From Shinella daejeonensis (GTDB lineage: Bacteria; Pseudomonadota; Alphaproteobacteria; Rhizobiales; Rhizobiaceae), in the NCBI RefSeq assembly GCF_024281235.1, contig NZ_JAHWXY010000013.1, positions 1 to 64,000 of the forward strand: a DNA stretch of 64,000 nt. The letters run 5' to 3'. The notes under the pieces are model-generated. The model was not told the origin of the DNA and made no database searches. It worked only from the letters and a program-made list of their open reading frames with translations. Shown in pieces: positions 35,209-45,269 of this stretch. The translations under genes were made by a program, and so were the position numbers. How positions within the stretch are numbered: the stretch's first letter is position 1; each line of letters begins with the position of its first letter.

Positions 35209-36783
35209 TCAGCTGATCGACCAGGCGATATAGACGAGCGTTGCTGCGATGATCCAGAGCGCGACGCGGCCGGTGCGTCCATGCCGCGCCTCGGAGCGGC
35301 CGATGGCCTCTGCGGTCTCGGCGTCGAAGCGCAGCCCGTTCTCCGCCATGGCGGCAAGCTCGAGCGACAGCTTTTCCGCGCGGATGGCGATGTCCGGCGC
35401 GGCTTCGGCGAGGCGCAGCGCCGCGTGCGCGCCGTCGCGCAGATCGCCAAGCAGCCGCTTGGGTCCGAGATTGTCCCGGATCCAGTCGCCGACAACCCCC
35501 TCCGAGGCCTTCCACATGTTGAAGCGCGGGTTGAGCGTGCGCGCCACGCCCTCGACCACCACCATGGTCTTTTGCAGCATGACCAGTTCGGTCCGGGTCT
35601 CCATGTCGAAGAGTTCCGTCACCTCGAAGAGCAGGGTCAGCAGCTTCGCCATGGAGATGGTCTCCGCCGGCTGACCGTGGATCGGCTCGCCGATCGCCCG
35701 GATCGCCTGCGCGAAGCTTGCGGTATTGTGGTGGGAGGGCACATAGCCCGCCTCGAAATGCACATCGGCGACGCGCTGGTAATCCCGGGTGATGAAGCCG
35801 TAGAGGATTTCGGCGAGGAAGCGGCGCTCCTTCTTGCCGAGCCGCCCGACGATCCCCATGTCGACGGCGACGACGACGCCCTGCGGATCGACGAAGAGAT
35901 TGCCCTGATGCATGTCGGCGTGGAAGAAGCCGTCGCGCAGCGTGTGGCGCAGGAAGGACTGGATCAGCGTGTCGGCGATCGCGTCGAGATCGTGGCCGGC
36001 GGCCCGCAGGCCGTCGAGATCCGACATCTTGACGCCGTCGATCCATTCCATGGTGACGACGTCGCGCCCCGTCCGTTCCCAGTCCACCGCCGGCACGCGG
36101 AAGCCCGGATCGGTCCGGGTGTTTTCGGCAAGCTCCGAAAGGGCCGCCGCCTCCAGCCGCAGGTCCATCTCGATCTTCGTCGTCTGCTCCAGCGTATGGG
36201 TCACTTCGACCGGCTTCAGCCGCCGGGTGTGGGGCAGGAAGGTCTCCTGAAGATGAGCGGCTGCATACATCGCCTGAAGGTCGTGGGCAAAACGCTGGCG
36301 CACGCCGGGGCGGATGACTTTGACGGCGACGCGCCGGTCGCCGGCCGCGTCGCGCACCGTCGCGGGGTGGACCTGGGCGATGGAGGCGGCGGCGATCGGC
36401 TCGCCGAAATCCACGTAAAGTTCATCGATCGGCCGGCCGAGCGAACCTTCCACCGTGGCGGCCGCCGCAGCGCGCGGAAAGGTCGCCATGCGGTCTTGCA
36501 GCGCGGAGAGGTCGATGGCGATGTCCGCGCCGACGACGTCGGGGCGGGTCGCCAGGAATTGCCCCATCTTCACATAGGAGGGGCCGAGCCGTTCGACGGC
36601 CCGGGCGAGCCTGTCGCTGCGATCCTCGCCGCGCCGCCGACGGCGGGCGAAAAGACCGGCAAGCCTGCGGCCTGCGCGGGCAAGCGGCGGCAGGCCGTCG
36701 GCAGGCAGGCTGGACACGACGCCCTCGCGCAGCAGCACCCAGCCGACACGGGCGAGGCGGAGGTAGGCGCCGGGCGTACTCAT
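35209..36783 (-). CDS. ubiB: UbiB family atypical kinase/ATPase for ubiquinone synthesis
   Basis: A 524-residue ABC1/UbiB protein. The diagnostic KxGQ loop is in GPSYVKMGQFLATRPD at about 69-84. AAASIAQVHPATV is the modified A-rich loop, HADMHQGNLFVD the catalytic loop and VVVAVDMGIVGRL the DxG region. The C-terminus is a membrane anchor (VALWIIAATLVYIAWSI). UbiB supports ubiquinone biosynthesis, probably by ATP-dependent extraction of lipid intermediates. It follows ubiE on the same strand. Confidence 0.96.
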   Translation of the reverse strand: MSTPGAYLRLARVGWVLLREGVVSSLPADGLPPLARAGRRLAGLFARRRRRGEDRSDRLARAVERLGPSYVKMGQFLATRPDVVGADIAIDLSALQDRMATFPRAAAAATVEGSLGRPIDELYVDFGEPIAAASIAQVHPATVRDAAGDRRVAVKVIRPGVRQRFAHDLQAMYAAAHLQETFLPHTRRLKPVEVTHTLEQTTKIEMDLRLEAAALSELAENTRTDPGFRVPAVDWERTGRDVVTMEWIDGVKMSDLDGLRAAGHDLDAIADTLIQSFLRHTLRDGFFHADMHQGNLFVDPQGVVVAVDMGIVGRLGKKERRFLAEILYGFITRDYQRVADVHFEAGYVPSHHNTASFAQAIRAIGEPIHGQPAETISMAKLLTLLFEVTELFDMETRTELVMLQKTMVVVEGVARTLNPRFNMWKASEGVVGDWIRDNLGPKRLLGDLRDGAHAALRLAEAAPDIAIRAEKLSLELAAMAENGLRFDAETAEAIGRSEARHGRTGRVALWIIAATLVYIAWSIS

Positions 36784-36851
36784 AGGCCGCCGCCGCCGGA
36801 GAGGACGCAAGAAAGGTGGCGCATCGTCGTCTCGTCAGCCAAAGCCATGCC

Positions 36852-37628
36852 TTAAAGCTTCCAGCCGGAATGCAGCGCGGCGATGCCGCCGGTATAATTC
36901 GTATAGGTCACGCGCGAAAAACCCGCGTCGCGGATCATCGCGGCGAAGTCCTCCTGGTTGGGGAACTTGCGGATCGATTCGACGAGATACTGATAGGGCT
37001 CGGCTTCTCCGGTGATCATCCGGCCGAACTGCGGGATCGCCTTGAACGACCAGGTGTCGTAGAACCGGTCGAGCAGCGGCATCTCCACTTCGGAAAACTC
37101 CAGCACCAGCAGCCTGCCGCCCCGCTTGAGGACGCGGTGGGCTTCCGCGAGCGCCACCGGAATGCGCGGCACGTTGCGGATGCCGAAGGCGATCGTATAG
37201 GCGTCGAAAGAGCCGTCGTCGAACGGCAGGTCCTCGGCATTCGCCTCGACGAATTCGAGATTGGCCGAAAGTCCTTTCTTTGCCGCGCGATCGGCGCCGA
37301 CGGCCAGCATCGAGCCGTTGATGTCGAGCACGGTCGCCCGGGCCTGCCTGCCGGAAGCCTCCACGATGCGGAAGGCGATGTCGCCGGTGCCGCCGGCCAC
37401 GTCCAGCACGTGGTAGTCGGGGCTGCGGCGCGGATTGAGGCTCGCCACCGCCGCGTCCTTCCAGGCCCGGTGGAGGCCGGCCGACATGATGTCGTTCATG
37501 ATGTCGTAGCGCTTGGCGACCTTGTGGAACACGTCGTTGACGAGCACCTGCTTTTCGCCCTCGGCGACCTGCCGGAAGCCGTAGGAGGTTTCCATTCCGC
37601 CTTCCGCGGACGTGCGCCGTTCGGTCAT
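36852..37628 (-). CDS. ubiE: Ubiquinone/menaquinone C-methyltransferase
   Basis: A 258-residue class I methyltransferase for quinone ring C-methylation. Signatures are [25 protein letters not shown] (UbiE motif 1), [16 protein letters not shown] (SAM site), [14 protein letters not shown] and [21 protein letters not shown]. It is upstream of ubiB by about 70 bp and divergent from mutM. Confidence 0.97.
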   Translation of the reverse strand: MTERRTSAEGGMETSYGFRQVAEGEKQVLVNDVFHKVAKRYDIMNDIMSAGLHRAWKDAAVASLNPRRSPDYHVLDVAGGTGDIAFRIVEASGRQARATVLDINGSMLAVGADRAAKKGLSANLEFVEANAEDLPFDDGSFDAYTIAFGIRNVPRIPVALAEAHRVLKRGGRLLVLEFSEVEMPLLDRFYDTWSFKAIPQFGRMITGEAEPYQYLVESIRKFPNQEDFAAMIRDAGFSRVTYTNYTGGIAALHSGWKL

Positions 37629-37827
37629 CGTAAACTCCGTGGGCCGGTCTGTCGCGGCTTTGCGGCCGCAAGAACCATGGCGATCTGGCTGATCCCGCGC
37701 TATCTGACGCAGGCGCCCCGCTTTCGCGCAAGGGCGTGCCGCGTATATAGGACATAGATTGACGATAGGGAAATGCCGGCGGCGGCAAAAATGCCGCGCG
37801 GGCCTTGCCCTTCCGAGGAGCAGCACG

Positions 37828-38721
37828 ATGCCGGAATTGCCGGAAGTGGAAACAGTCAGGCGCGGCCTTGCGCCGGTCATGGAGGGTGCGGTGATCCGTC
37901 GCGCCGAATTGCGCCGGCCGGACCTGCGCTTTCCCTTTCCGGAAGGGTTCGCACAGACGCTTTCCGGCCGCCGCATCGTATCGCTCGGCCGCCGCGCGAA
38001 ATATCTGCTGGTCGATCTGGAGGGCGGAGACGTGGTGATCGCCCATCTCGGCATGTCCGGCTCCTTCCGGGTGGAACAGCCGGCCGGCCCACAGGATGTG
38101 CCCGGCGATTTCCATGTTCCGCGCGGCAAGGACCCGCGCCATGACCATGTGGTGCTGCATCTCGATACGCAGGCGGGCGCGCGGCGGGTGGTCTATAACG
38201 ATCCGCGCCGCTTCGGCTTCATGGATATGACGCGCCGCGAGGGGATCGACGGCCATGCCTTCTTCCGCGACCTCGGTGCGGAGCCCACCGGCAATATGCT
38301 CGATGCGGATTATGTCGCTGCGAAGTTCCGGGGGCGCCGGACGCCGCTGAAGGCGGCGCTGCTCGATCAGAAGAACATCGCCGGGCTCGGCAATATCTAT
38401 GTGTGCGAGGCGTTGTGGCGCGCCGGCCTTTCGCCGGAACGGCCCGCCGGTGCGCTGGTGACGGCGACAGGCCGGCCGAAGAAGGAGCTGGCGGTGCTGA
38501 CCGGGGCGATCCGCGCCGTGATCGCCGAGGCGATCGAAGCCGGCGGCTCGACCCTGCGCGACCATATCCGCGCGGACGGCTCGCTCGGCTACTTCCAGCA
38601 TTCCTTTTCCGTTTATGGCCGCGAGAAGGAGCCTTGCCGCACGCCCGGTTGCAGCGGCGTCGTAACCCGCATGATCCAGGCTGGCCGGTCGACCTTCCTG
38701 TGCCCGGCCTGCCAGAAATGA
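37828..38721 (+). CDS. mutM: Formamidopyrimidine-DNA glycosylase
   Basis: A 297-residue Fpg/MutM base-excision enzyme that removes 8-oxoguanine. N-terminal [13 protein letters not shown] gives the catalytic Pro2 and Glu3 after Met removal. The helix-two-turn-helix region includes [22 protein letters not shown]. The zinc finger is [10 protein letters not shown]...FLCPACQK. The start at 37828 is fixed by the need for Pro2 and by GAGGAG upstream. The enoyl-CoA hydratase follows after 20 bases. Confidence 0.98.
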   Translation: MPELPEVETVRRGLAPVMEGAVIRRAELRRPDLRFPFPEGFAQTLSGRRIVSLGRRAKYLLVDLEGGDVVIAHLGMSGSFRVEQPAGPQDVPGDFHVPRGKDPRHDHVVLHLDTQAGARRVVYNDPRRFGFMDMTRREGIDGHAFFRDLGAEPTGNMLDADYVAAKFRGRRTPLKAALLDQKNIAGLGNIYVCEALWRAGLSPERPAGALVTATGRPKKELAVLTGAIRAVIAEAIEAGGSTLRDHIRADGSLGYFQHSFSVYGREKEPCRTPGCSGVVTRMIQAGRSTFLCPACQK

Positions 38722-38741
38722 ACGAAGAGAGGAGACGGACA

Positions 38742-39515
38742 ATGGCCTATGAGACCTTGCTGGTGGAAACGCGGGACCGTGTCGGCGTGGTGACGCTCAA
38801 CCGGCCGCAGGCGCTGAACGCGCTGAACCGCCAGCTGCTTGGCGAACTGAAGGTGGCGCTGGCGGACTTTTCTGCGGATCCTGCCGTCGGTGCGATCGTC
38901 ATCGCCGGCTCGGAAAAGGCCTTCGCCGCCGGCGCCGACATCAAGGAAATGCAGGCCTATGGCTTCGCCGACGCCTTCCTCGACGATCTGGTCGGCGGCT
39001 GGGAGGATATCGCCCGCTGCCGCAAGCCGATGATCGCGGCGGTCAGCGGTTTCGCGCTCGGCGGAGGCTGCGAGCTTGCCATGATGTGCGATATCGTCAT
39101 CGCCGCCGAGACGGCGAAGTTCGGCCAGCCGGAAATCACCCTCGGGATCATTCCCGGCATGGGTGGCACCCAGCGCCTGATCCGGGCCGTCGGCAAGGCC
39201 AAGGCCATGGATCTGTGCCTGACGGGGCGGATGATGGATGCGGCGGAGGCGGAACGTTCGGGGCTTGTCGCGCGCGTCGTTGCGCCGGAGCGGCTCATGG
39301 AGGAGGCGCTTGCCGCCGCCGCCAGGATTGCCGGCTTCCCGCTTCCCGCCGTCATGATGGCCAAGGAGGCGGTCGGCCGCGCCGAGGAAACCGTGCTTTC
39401 GGAAGGCTTGCGTGCCGAACGGCGGCTATTCCAGGCGCTTTTTGCAACCGACGACCAGAAGGAGGGCATGGCGGCCTTCGTGGAGAAACGCAAGCCGGCC
39501 TTCCGCCATCGCTGA
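38742..39515 (+). CDS. Enoyl-CoA hydratase
   Basis: A 257-residue crotonase-fold protein that would hydrate trans-2-enoyl-CoA in fatty-acid oxidation. [29 protein letters not shown] (oxyanion loop) and [19 protein letters not shown] with the two catalytic Glu residues are present. ATG 38742 follows an AGAGAGGAG site. It is cotranscribed with mutM and upstream of rpsT, the usual rhizobial order. Confidence 0.94.
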   Translation: MAYETLLVETRDRVGVVTLNRPQALNALNRQLLGELKVALADFSADPAVGAIVIAGSEKAFAAGADIKEMQAYGFADAFLDDLVGGWEDIARCRKPMIAAVSGFALGGGCELAMMCDIVIAAETAKFGQPEITLGIIPGMGGTQRLIRAVGKAKAMDLCLTGRMMDAAEAERSGLVARVVAPERLMEEALAAAARIAGFPLPAVMMAKEAVGRAEETVLSEGLRAERRLFQALFATDDQKEGMAAFVEKRKPAFRHR

Positions 39516-39538
39516 GGGCTGCGGTGCGAGAATCCGCG

Positions 39539-39567
39539 TTGACGTCCGCGCGGTTTCCGGCTATACG
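39539..39567 (+). promoter_or_regulatory. Sigma-70 promoter for rpsT
   Basis: TTGACG (39539-39544) and TATACG (39562-39567) with a 17-bp spacer, one of the best housekeeping promoter matches in the window. Predicted start at about 39574 leaves a leader of about 120 bases. That leader can form a GGAAA/TTTTCC-type hairpin and may serve S20 autoregulation (inference). Confidence 0.75.
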
Positions 39568-39696
39568 CCGCCCACAGTTTGGAAAGCCGGTCTCCAAGGT
39601 TTTCCGATATTGCCCCCGAATTGCCTGAATGACAGGTCGGAAGGACCCGGCACGGCGAGGGTGGGGTTTGTGTCAGATTTCTGAAGAGAGGCATAT

Positions 39697-39963
39697 ATGG
39701 CCAATACAACGTCGGCAAAGAAGGCGACCCGTAAGATCGCCACGCGTACCGCAGTGAACAAGTCGCGCCGTTCGCGCGTCCGCAATTTCCTCCGCAAGGT
39801 CGAGGAGGCAATCGCCTCCGGCGATCAGGCGCTTGCGGCCGCCGCCCTCAAGGCGGCTCAGCCGGAGCTGATGCGGGCGGCCACCCGCGGCGTCTTCCAT
39901 TCCAATACGGCGGCCCGCAAGGTGTCCCGTCTGGCTGGACGCGTCAACGCGATGCAGGCCTGA
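39697..39963 (+). CDS. rpsT: 30S ribosomal protein S20
   Basis: An 88-residue basic helical protein of the 16S rRNA-binding bS20 family. Segments are [35 protein letters not shown] and [28 protein letters not shown] precedes the ATG. Expression is probably from the promoter at 39539 and ends at the terminator at 39993. Confidence 0.98.
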   Translation: MANTTSAKKATRKIATRTAVNKSRRSRVRNFLRKVEEAIASGDQALAAAALKAAQPELMRAATRGVFHSNTAARKVSRLAGRVNAMQA

Positions 39964-39992
39964 GCGCCTTCGAGCTATGCAATTTCAGGGAG

Positions 39993-40021
39993 AGCCCGGC
40001 GCTTGCGCCGGGCTTTTTCTT
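39993..40021 (+). terminator. Rho-independent terminator of rpsT
   Basis: Stem AGCCCGGCG / CGCCGGGCT with loop CTTG, followed by a TTTTT tract (40014-40018). It is a textbook terminator, 30 bases after the rpsT stop. Confidence 0.93.
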
Positions 40022-40163
40022 TGCTTTTTCGGCCTTGCCATGGTTAATGCGCAAGGCTCCGACATGTCAGGAAAATGACGTAAAAAATCCTTTAAAATCA
40101 ACTGGTTGTGCGAGGATATCGGTTCCTGTCCGCCGGCCTGTGGCGGGAATTTGACGGGACCGG

Positions 40164-40291
40164 GAGTCAAGCGATTTTTTATTTTTCACGTTTTCCTACG
40201 GTCCGAAAAAAAGCCGGAAATCAAAGCCATTGATTCCTAAGCGATTCTGTCTGAAATGCGGCTTTCCGAGTCAGGAAGCGGCGTGTGAGTC
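40164..40291. promoter_or_regulatory. Cluster of five GANTC (CcrM methylation) sites
   Basis: GANTC sites begin at 40164, 40232, 40243, 40268 and 40287. About 0.5 would be expected in 128 bp. CcrM methylation of GANTC couples transcription of dnaA and other cell-cycle genes to replication in alphaproteobacteria (established). Here they lie in the dnaA upstream region, so a similar role is inferred. Confidence 0.7.
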
Positions 40292-40305
40292 AACGGCCGG
40301 CCCTT

Positions 40306-40355
40306 AATTTTACGTAAAATTCGCGATTGATCTTGCCGTCCGATCCTGCCTAAAT
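40306..40355 (+). promoter_or_regulatory. Palindrome abutting a candidate dnaA promoter
   Basis: AATTTTACGTAAAATT (40306-40321) is a perfect 16-bp palindrome. Five bases later TTGATC (40327-40332) and CTAAAT (40350-40355) are separated by 17 bases, a modest promoter match. ACGTAAAA, half of the palindrome, recurs at 40078-40085. A repressor or activator site is plausible. Confidence 0.45.
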
Positions 40356-40791
40356 GCCTTCCACAGGGGGCGCGGATACGAGCCCGCAACGAGTGTTTGG
40401 CGCTGTCTTGATAAGAGGCAGGATCAGGCGTTTGTTCCTGTAACGGAGCGGCTCCGCTTCGTAAAATCATCAAACCGGCGACGCTTGTCCCAGACGCCTG
40501 CGGTCCTCTGGACCTGGACGTTTGCGAGCGCTGTTGAGCCGGTACGGTCGACGAGGAAGACCGGATGACAACGAGCCGGTCGGCTCGCGCCCGACGAGGG
40601 GGTGGCGAGCCGATTCTGTAATCGGGAAGCGGCTTCGCCGGTTCTTTCCGGTTACGCCTGAGCCAGGGCTTGCCGCGGAGGGAACGGCCGGTCTGACGAC
40701 ACCGGCAGCCGGAGAGATCCGGTCACGGTGCAACACAGAAGGGGTGGCGGCAGAATTGCCGTCACAGCGAATGAGAATGAAAGGCGGCACG

Positions 40792-42342
40792 ATGCAGACG
40801 AATACGGCCCGGACGGCTGATGCATTTGCAAAAGGGGAAGACGCAGGACAGACGCTCCCGCAAGAAGGGGCTCAAGCGGGGACGACATCACAAATGAAGC
40901 ATGATGCGCTTTTCGAACGGGTCAGCGCGCGCCTCAAGGCGCAGGTCGGGCCCGACGTCTTTGCGAGCTGGTTCGGCCGGCTCAAGATCCATTCCGTTTC
41001 CAGGAGCGTCGTCCGTCTTTCGGTCCCGACCACCTTCCTCAAGTCCTGGATCAACAATCGCTATCTCGATCTCATCACCAGTCTTTTCCAGCAGGAAGAC
41101 GCGGAAATCCTGAAGGTGGAGATTCTGGTCCGCAGCGCCATGCGCGGCACCCGCATCGCCGTCTCCGACGAGGCCGCCATCGAGCCGCCCGTTCAGCAGC
41201 CGTCGTCGCGCCGCGCGACCGGCGCCGCCCAGGTCGTTTCCCATGTGGCTGCGTCGCTCGCCGGCGCGGGCCAGCCGCGCCCGCAGCCGTCCGGCCCGCT
41301 CTTCGGCTCGCCGCTCGACCAGCGCTATACGTTCGACGCCTTCGTCGAGGGCACGTCGAACCGCGTTGCGCTCGCCGCGGCCCGCACCATCGCCGAAGCC
41401 GGCGCGGGAGCCGTGCGCTTCAATCCCCTCTTCATCCATTCGAGCGTCGGCCTCGGCAAGACGCATCTCCTTCAGGCGATCGCGATTGCGGCCCTCGCCA
41501 GCGCGCGCAATCCCCGCGTCGTCTATCTGACGGCGGAGTATTTCATGTGGCGCTTCGCGACCGCCATCAGGGACAATGATGCGCTGTCCCTGAAGGAGTC
41601 GCTGCGCAACATCGATCTGCTGGTCATCGACGACATGCAGTTCCTGCAAGGCAATTCCATCCAGAACGAATTCTGCCATTTGCTGAACATGCTGCTCGAT
41701 TCCGCCAAGCAGGTGGTGGTCGCCGCCGACCGGGCGCCCTGGGAACTGGAATCGCTCGATCCGCGCGTTCGTTCGCGTCTCCAGGGCGGCGTCGCCATCG
41801 AGATGGAAGCGCCGGATTACGAGATGCGGCTTGAAATCCTCAAGCGCCGGCTCACGGTCGCGCAACAGGAGGACCACACGCTCGATATCCCCGTGGAAAT
41901 CCTGAGCCATGTCGCGCGCAACATCACGGCAAGCGGACGCGAACTGGAGGGAGCCTTCAACCAGCTGCTGTTCCGACGGTCCTTCGAGCCCAATCTCACC
42001 ATCGAACGGGTCGACGAATTGCTCGGCCACCTGGTGGCCGCCGGCGAGCCGCGCCGTGTGCGCATCGAGGACATCCAGCGCGTCGTCGCCAAGCATTACA
42101 ACGTCTCGCGCCAGGAACTCGTATCGAACCGTCGCACCCGCGTCATCGTCAAGCCGCGCCAGATCGCCATGTATCTGTCGAAGACGCTGACGCCGCGCTC
42201 CTTTCCAGAGATTGGCCGGCGTTTCGGCGGGCGCGACCACACGACGGTCCTGCATGCCGTGCGCAAGATCGAGGACCTGATCTCCGGCGATACCAAACTG
42301 AGCCATGAGATCGAGCTTCTGAAGCGGCTGATCAACGAATAG
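40792..42342 (+). CDS. dnaA: Chromosomal replication initiator DnaA
   Basis: A 516-residue AAA+ initiator. Domain I has [24 protein letters not shown] at about 40-63. The AAA+ domain has Walker [14 protein letters not shown] and Walker [13 protein letters not shown], with sensor arginines later. Domain IV holds the DnaA-box-binding [16 protein letters not shown] near the C-terminus. The linker between domains I and III is long and Ala/Pro/Gln-rich. ATG 40792 has AAAGG 7 bases upstream and opens [14 protein letters not shown]; longer in-frame starts add non-family sequence. Confidence 0.95.
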   Translation: MQTNTARTADAFAKGEDAGQTLPQEGAQAGTTSQMKHDALFERVSARLKAQVGPDVFASWFGRLKIHSVSRSVVRLSVPTTFLKSWINNRYLDLITSLFQQEDAEILKVEILVRSAMRGTRIAVSDEAAIEPPVQQPSSRRATGAAQVVSHVAASLAGAGQPRPQPSGPLFGSPLDQRYTFDAFVEGTSNRVALAAARTIAEAGAGAVRFNPLFIHSSVGLGKTHLLQAIAIAALASARNPRVVYLTAEYFMWRFATAIRDNDALSLKESLRNIDLLVIDDMQFLQGNSIQNEFCHLLNMLLDSAKQVVVAADRAPWELESLDPRVRSRLQGGVAIEMEAPDYEMRLEILKRRLTVAQQEDHTLDIPVEILSHVARNITASGRELEGAFNQLLFRRSFEPNLTIERVDELLGHLVAAGEPRRVRIEDIQRVVAKHYNVSRQELVSNRRTRVIVKPRQIAMYLSKTLTPRSFPEIGRRFGGRDHTTVLHAVRKIEDLISGDTKLSHEIELLKRLINE

Positions 42343-42370
42343 CCCCGTACCGCCGGGGTCGACGCTGTCC

Positions 42371-42416
42371 CGAAACGCCGTGCCGGACTTTCGTTCGCGC
42401 GCGGCGTTTCGTCTTT
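42371..42416 (+). terminator. Inverted repeat after dnaA
   Basis: Perfect 10-bp arms CGAAACGCCG (42371-42380) and CGGCGTTTCG (42402-42411) around 21 bases, followed by TCTTT. It lies 28 bases after the dnaA stop, so it is a likely dnaA terminator despite the long loop. Confidence 0.6.
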
Positions 42417-42463
42417 CGGGGGAAGGGGCCGAGGCAGGCACAGAGGGAAGGAAGAGACAGGCC

Positions 42464-42961
42464 GTGAAGCTTCTCGTCACCTATATGGAACTGCGGGCCG
42501 CGCCTGCGCCGCCGCCGCTGCGGCAGCCGGAGGGTGCGCTGCAACTCGCCCCCGAACGGCTTTCATACCAAGCCTATCTGTCGCTTTACCGCGACATCGG
42601 CGGCCCCTATTCGTGGGACCAGCGGCTGCGGATGCCCGCGGCGGCGCTTGCGGATATCCTGTCGCGGCCGACAACCGTCGCCTTCGTCATGCGCGAGGCG
42701 GGGCGTCCTGTCGGTCTGTGCGAATTCGATGCGGCGGATCCGGAAACGATCGAACTGACCCATTTCGGCCTTGTCCCGGAGGTTTACGGCCGGCGGCTCG
42801 GCCCCTTCCTGCTCGACAGCGGCTTGCGGGCGATGTGGACGTCCGGCGTGGGCCGTATCTGGCTCCGCACCGACACCAACGATCATCCCCGCGCGCAGAA
42901 AACCTACGAGCGGGCGGGCTTCCGGCCCTATCTGCGGCAGGTCGAGGAGTTGCCCGACTGA
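42464..42961 (+). CDS. GNAT-family N-acetyltransferase
   Basis: A 165-residue GNAT protein. The CoA-binding region is [23 protein letters not shown], with [22 protein letters not shown] near the C-terminus. I start at GTG 42464, preceded by GGAAGGAAG; ATG 42485 is an alternative that would remove seven residues. Convergent with hemW; substrate unknown. Confidence 0.8.
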   Translation: MKLLVTYMELRAAPAPPPLRQPEGALQLAPERLSYQAYLSLYRDIGGPYSWDQRLRMPAAALADILSRPTTVAFVMREAGRPVGLCEFDAADPETIELTHFGLVPEVYGRRLGPFLLDSGLRAMWTSGVGRIWLRTDTNDHPRAQKTYERAGFRPYLRQVEELPD

Positions 42962-42980
42962 TCGTCCGGGACGGCCGCCG

Positions 42981-44174
42981 TCAGCAGGCGAGATCGGCAA
43001 CCACCGCGTCGAGGATGAGCATGCCGGCGGGTGTGCAGCGCAGCCGCGCGTTGCCGAGCCGCTCGATGAAGCCGTGCTCGATGAGGAACCGCTCCCGCTC
43101 CGGGTCGGGATCGCGCCCTGAAAGCATCTGCCAGCGGGCAAGGTCCACGCCCTCCTTGAGGCGAAGGCCCATCAGCAGCAGTTCGTCCGCCTGCTCTTCC
43201 GGTTGCAGGCGCTCCTGCTCGATCATGCCGTGGCCCGCCGTTTCGACGAGATGCAGCCAGCCCTCGGGATTGCGCTCGGTGGCCGTGGCGATCTTGCCGC
43301 CGGGGATCGTCAGCCGGCCGTGCGCTCCCGGACCGATGCCGGCATAGTCGCCATAGCGCCAGTAGGTGAGGTTATGCCGGCTTTCCGCGCCCGGCCGGGC
43401 ATGGTTGGAAACCTCATAGGCCGGCATGCCTTCGCGTTCGGTGATCGCCTGCGTCGCCTCATAGAGCAGGGCCGACTGGTCGCCGTCGGGAAGCACCAGC
43501 TTGCCGGCCTTGTGCAGGCCGTAGAAGGGGGTGCCTTCCTCCAGCGTCAGCTGGTAGAGCGACAGATGATCGACCGCGTAGGAGATCGCTTCCGTCAGTT
43601 CGCGGTCCCAGGCCTCGACGGTCTGGTTCGGCCGCGCGTAGATGAGGTCGAAGGACATCCGCGGGAAGATCTCGCGCGCCAGCCGGATTGCTTTCAGCGC
43701 ATCCTCGACGTCGTGCAGCCGGCCGAGGAACTTCAGGTCCGTGTCGTTCAGCGCCTGCACGCCGAGCGAAACCCGGTTGACGCCGGCGGCGCGATAGCCG
43801 CGGAACCGTTCCGCCTCGACGCTGGAGGGGTTGGCCTCCATGGTGATCTCGATGCCGTCGGGCACATGCCAATGGCGGGAAATCCCGTCGAGAACCGCGC
43901 CGACGGTCTCAGGGGCCATCAGCGACGGCGTGCCGCCGCCCATGAAGACGCTGGTGACGGTGCGGGGTCCCGAAAGCCGTCGCGCCACCGCCATTTCCCG
44001 GAGAAAGGCCTCGATGAAGCGCGGCTGGTCCACCGGCTGATGACGGACATGGCTGTTGAAATCGCAATAGGGGCACTTGGCGGCGCAGAACGGCCAGTGA
44101 ATATAGACGCCGAAGCCGGGATCGAGCGGGTCGATCGCCAGGCTCCGGCGGATATCGAAGGGCGTCGCCGCCAT
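42981..44174 (-). CDS. hemW: HemW-like radical SAM heme chaperone
   Basis: A 397-residue radical SAM protein. The [4Fe-4S] motif is WPFCAAKCPYCDFN (C30, C34, C37). FMGGGTPSLM and SLGVQALNDTDLKFLGRLH follow. HemW was long annotated as oxygen-independent coproporphyrinogen oxidase, but lacks a key Cys of HemN and acts as a heme chaperone. Length and the HWPFCxxKCPYC spacing favour HemW over true HemN. It follows rdgB by 4 bases in a leftward run. Confidence 0.93.
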   Translation of the reverse strand: MAATPFDIRRSLAIDPLDPGFGVYIHWPFCAAKCPYCDFNSHVRHQPVDQPRFIEAFLREMAVARRLSGPRTVTSVFMGGGTPSLMAPETVGAVLDGISRHWHVPDGIEITMEANPSSVEAERFRGYRAAGVNRVSLGVQALNDTDLKFLGRLHDVEDALKAIRLAREIFPRMSFDLIYARPNQTVEAWDRELTEAISYAVDHLSLYQLTLEEGTPFYGLHKAGKLVLPDGDQSALLYEATQAITEREGMPAYEVSNHARPGAESRHNLTYWRYGDYAGIGPGAHGRLTIPGGKIATATERNPEGWLHLVETAGHGMIEQERLQPEEQADELLLMGLRLKEGVDLARWQMLSGRDPDPERERFLIEHGFIERLGNARLRCTPAGMLILDAVVADLAC

Positions 44175-44178
44175 GTCC

Positions 44179-44823
44179 TCAGGCCTTCAGGCAGGTTTCG
44201 ACGAAAAGCCGGAAGGCCCGGGCGCGATGCGACAGGGCCGTCGGATCGCCGGGTTTCCAGCCGTGCTTTTCCTCCGCGCTCATTTCTCCGAAGGTCGTTT
44301 CGTGACCGTCCGGCTGGAAGACCGGATCGTAACCGAAGCCCCGGGCGCCGCGCGGCGGCCAGACGACCTGTCCCTCCACCTCGCCGCGGAACATCTCGGT
44401 ATGCCCGTCCGGCCAGGCAAGGCAGAGCACCGAGACGAAGCGGGCGGTGCGGTCCTTCGCCGCGACGGCTCCCTTTTCGGCCAGCGCCTTTTCCACCTTC
44501 TCCATCGCCATGGAGAAATCACGTGTGCCATCCGCCTTCTCCGCCCAGTTCGCCGTATAGACGCCGGGGGCGCCGCCGAGGGCGTCGATGACGATGCCGG
44601 AATCGTCGGAAAGGGCCGGCAGGCCGGCGGCGCGGGCGGAGGCGAGCGCCTTGATCGCCGCATTTTCCTCGAAGGTCGTGCCGGTTTCCTCGGGTTCGTC
44701 GAACTTCAGATCGGCCGCCGAGCGGGCGGAAAAGCCGAAGGGGGCGATGAGATCCTCGATTTCGCGGATCTTGCCGGCATTGTGGCTGGCGACCACGATC
44801 GTCTTGGTTTCGAGCTTGCGCAT
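44179..44823 (-). CDS. rdgB: dITP/XTP pyrophosphatase
   Basis: A 214-residue house-cleaning nucleotide hydrolase (Ham1/RdgB). Signatures are [56 protein letters not shown] (the DDSGL motif) and [15 protein letters not shown]. It removes deaminated purine nucleotides. Start at 44823 gives the normal length. Confidence 0.96.
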   Translation of the reverse strand: MRKLETKTIVVASHNAGKIREIEDLIAPFGFSARSAADLKFDEPEETGTTFEENAAIKALASARAAGLPALSDDSGIVIDALGGAPGVYTANWAEKADGTRDFSMAMEKVEKALAEKGAVAAKDRTARFVSVLCLAWPDGHTEMFRGEVEGQVVWPPRGARGFGYDPVFQPDGHETTFGEMSAEEKHGWKPGDPTALSHRARAFRLFVETCLKA

Positions 44824-44840
44824 GGCTTGGATGTCGTCTT

Positions 44841-45257
44841 TCAGGTGGTGGCCCAGAGGGCGGGTTCCGCACATTCGATACTATTGCCGGCGGGATCGCG
44901 GAAATAGATGGAGCGCGCGCCGTTCGGCCAGCGGAAATCCGCTTCGATGGCGATGCCCGCTTCTACGAGCTTTTTCGCCCAGAAATCAAGATCGGCGGCG
45001 GCGACGCGGAAACAGACGTGCCCCGGGCCGCGCGCGCCATGCGGGGGAACGGGCAACCCCCCGGGCGATGGCGGCACGACCGTCGCCTGCGGGTTGAAGA
45101 CCAGCAACACACCGGCCCCGCACCGGAAGAACACGTGCCGGCCCTCGACCCGGACGATCCGCTCGAGTCCGAGCAGATCGCCGTAGAAGGCTTCCGCCGC
45201 ATCGAGGTCCTTGGCGTAAAGCGCGGTTTCGAGGATGCCTTCGATTGCGGGGGGCAT
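44841..45257 (-). CDS. VOC-family (glyoxalase/bleomycin-resistance fold) protein
   Basis: A 138-residue two-module betaalphabetabetabeta protein. [23 protein letters not shown] is module 1 and [22 protein letters not shown] module 2. [17 protein letters not shown] carries the terminal metal-ligand Glu. The substrate is unknown. It lies between rph and rdgB, probably in one transcript. Confidence 0.85.
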   Translation of the reverse strand: MPPAIEGILETALYAKDLDAAEAFYGDLLGLERIVRVEGRHVFFRCGAGVLLVFNPQATVVPPSPGGLPVPPHGARGPGHVCFRVAAADLDFWAKKLVEAGIAIEADFRWPNGARSIYFRDPAGNSIECAEPALWATT

Positions 45258-45269
45258 CGGTGTCTCCCG

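Larger units (their letters stand above)
39964..40791. other. rpsT-dnaA gap: dnaA control region
   Basis: The 828-bp gap holds the rpsT terminator, then an AT-rich block at about 40060-40330 with five GANTC sites and a 16-bp palindrome, then a GC-rich leader up to the dnaA ATG. An uninterrupted in-frame extension of dnaA from 40522 is open but lacks family sequence and is treated as leader. One TTCCACA (40359-40365) is the only weak DnaA-box-like match. I saw no box cluster, so a replication origin here is not supported. Confidence 0.6.

Noticed and set aside
39964-40791. Replication origin next to dnaA
   Set aside because: Only one weak TTCCACA match and no DnaA-box cluster. Rhizobial chromosomal origins that I recall lie elsewhere (near hemE), and dnaN is about 18 kb away.
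40522-40791. Extended dnaA start at 40522
   Set aside because: The 90 extra residues are Arg/Gly-rich and unlike DnaA domain I. ATG 40792 has an AAAGG site and matches normal length.
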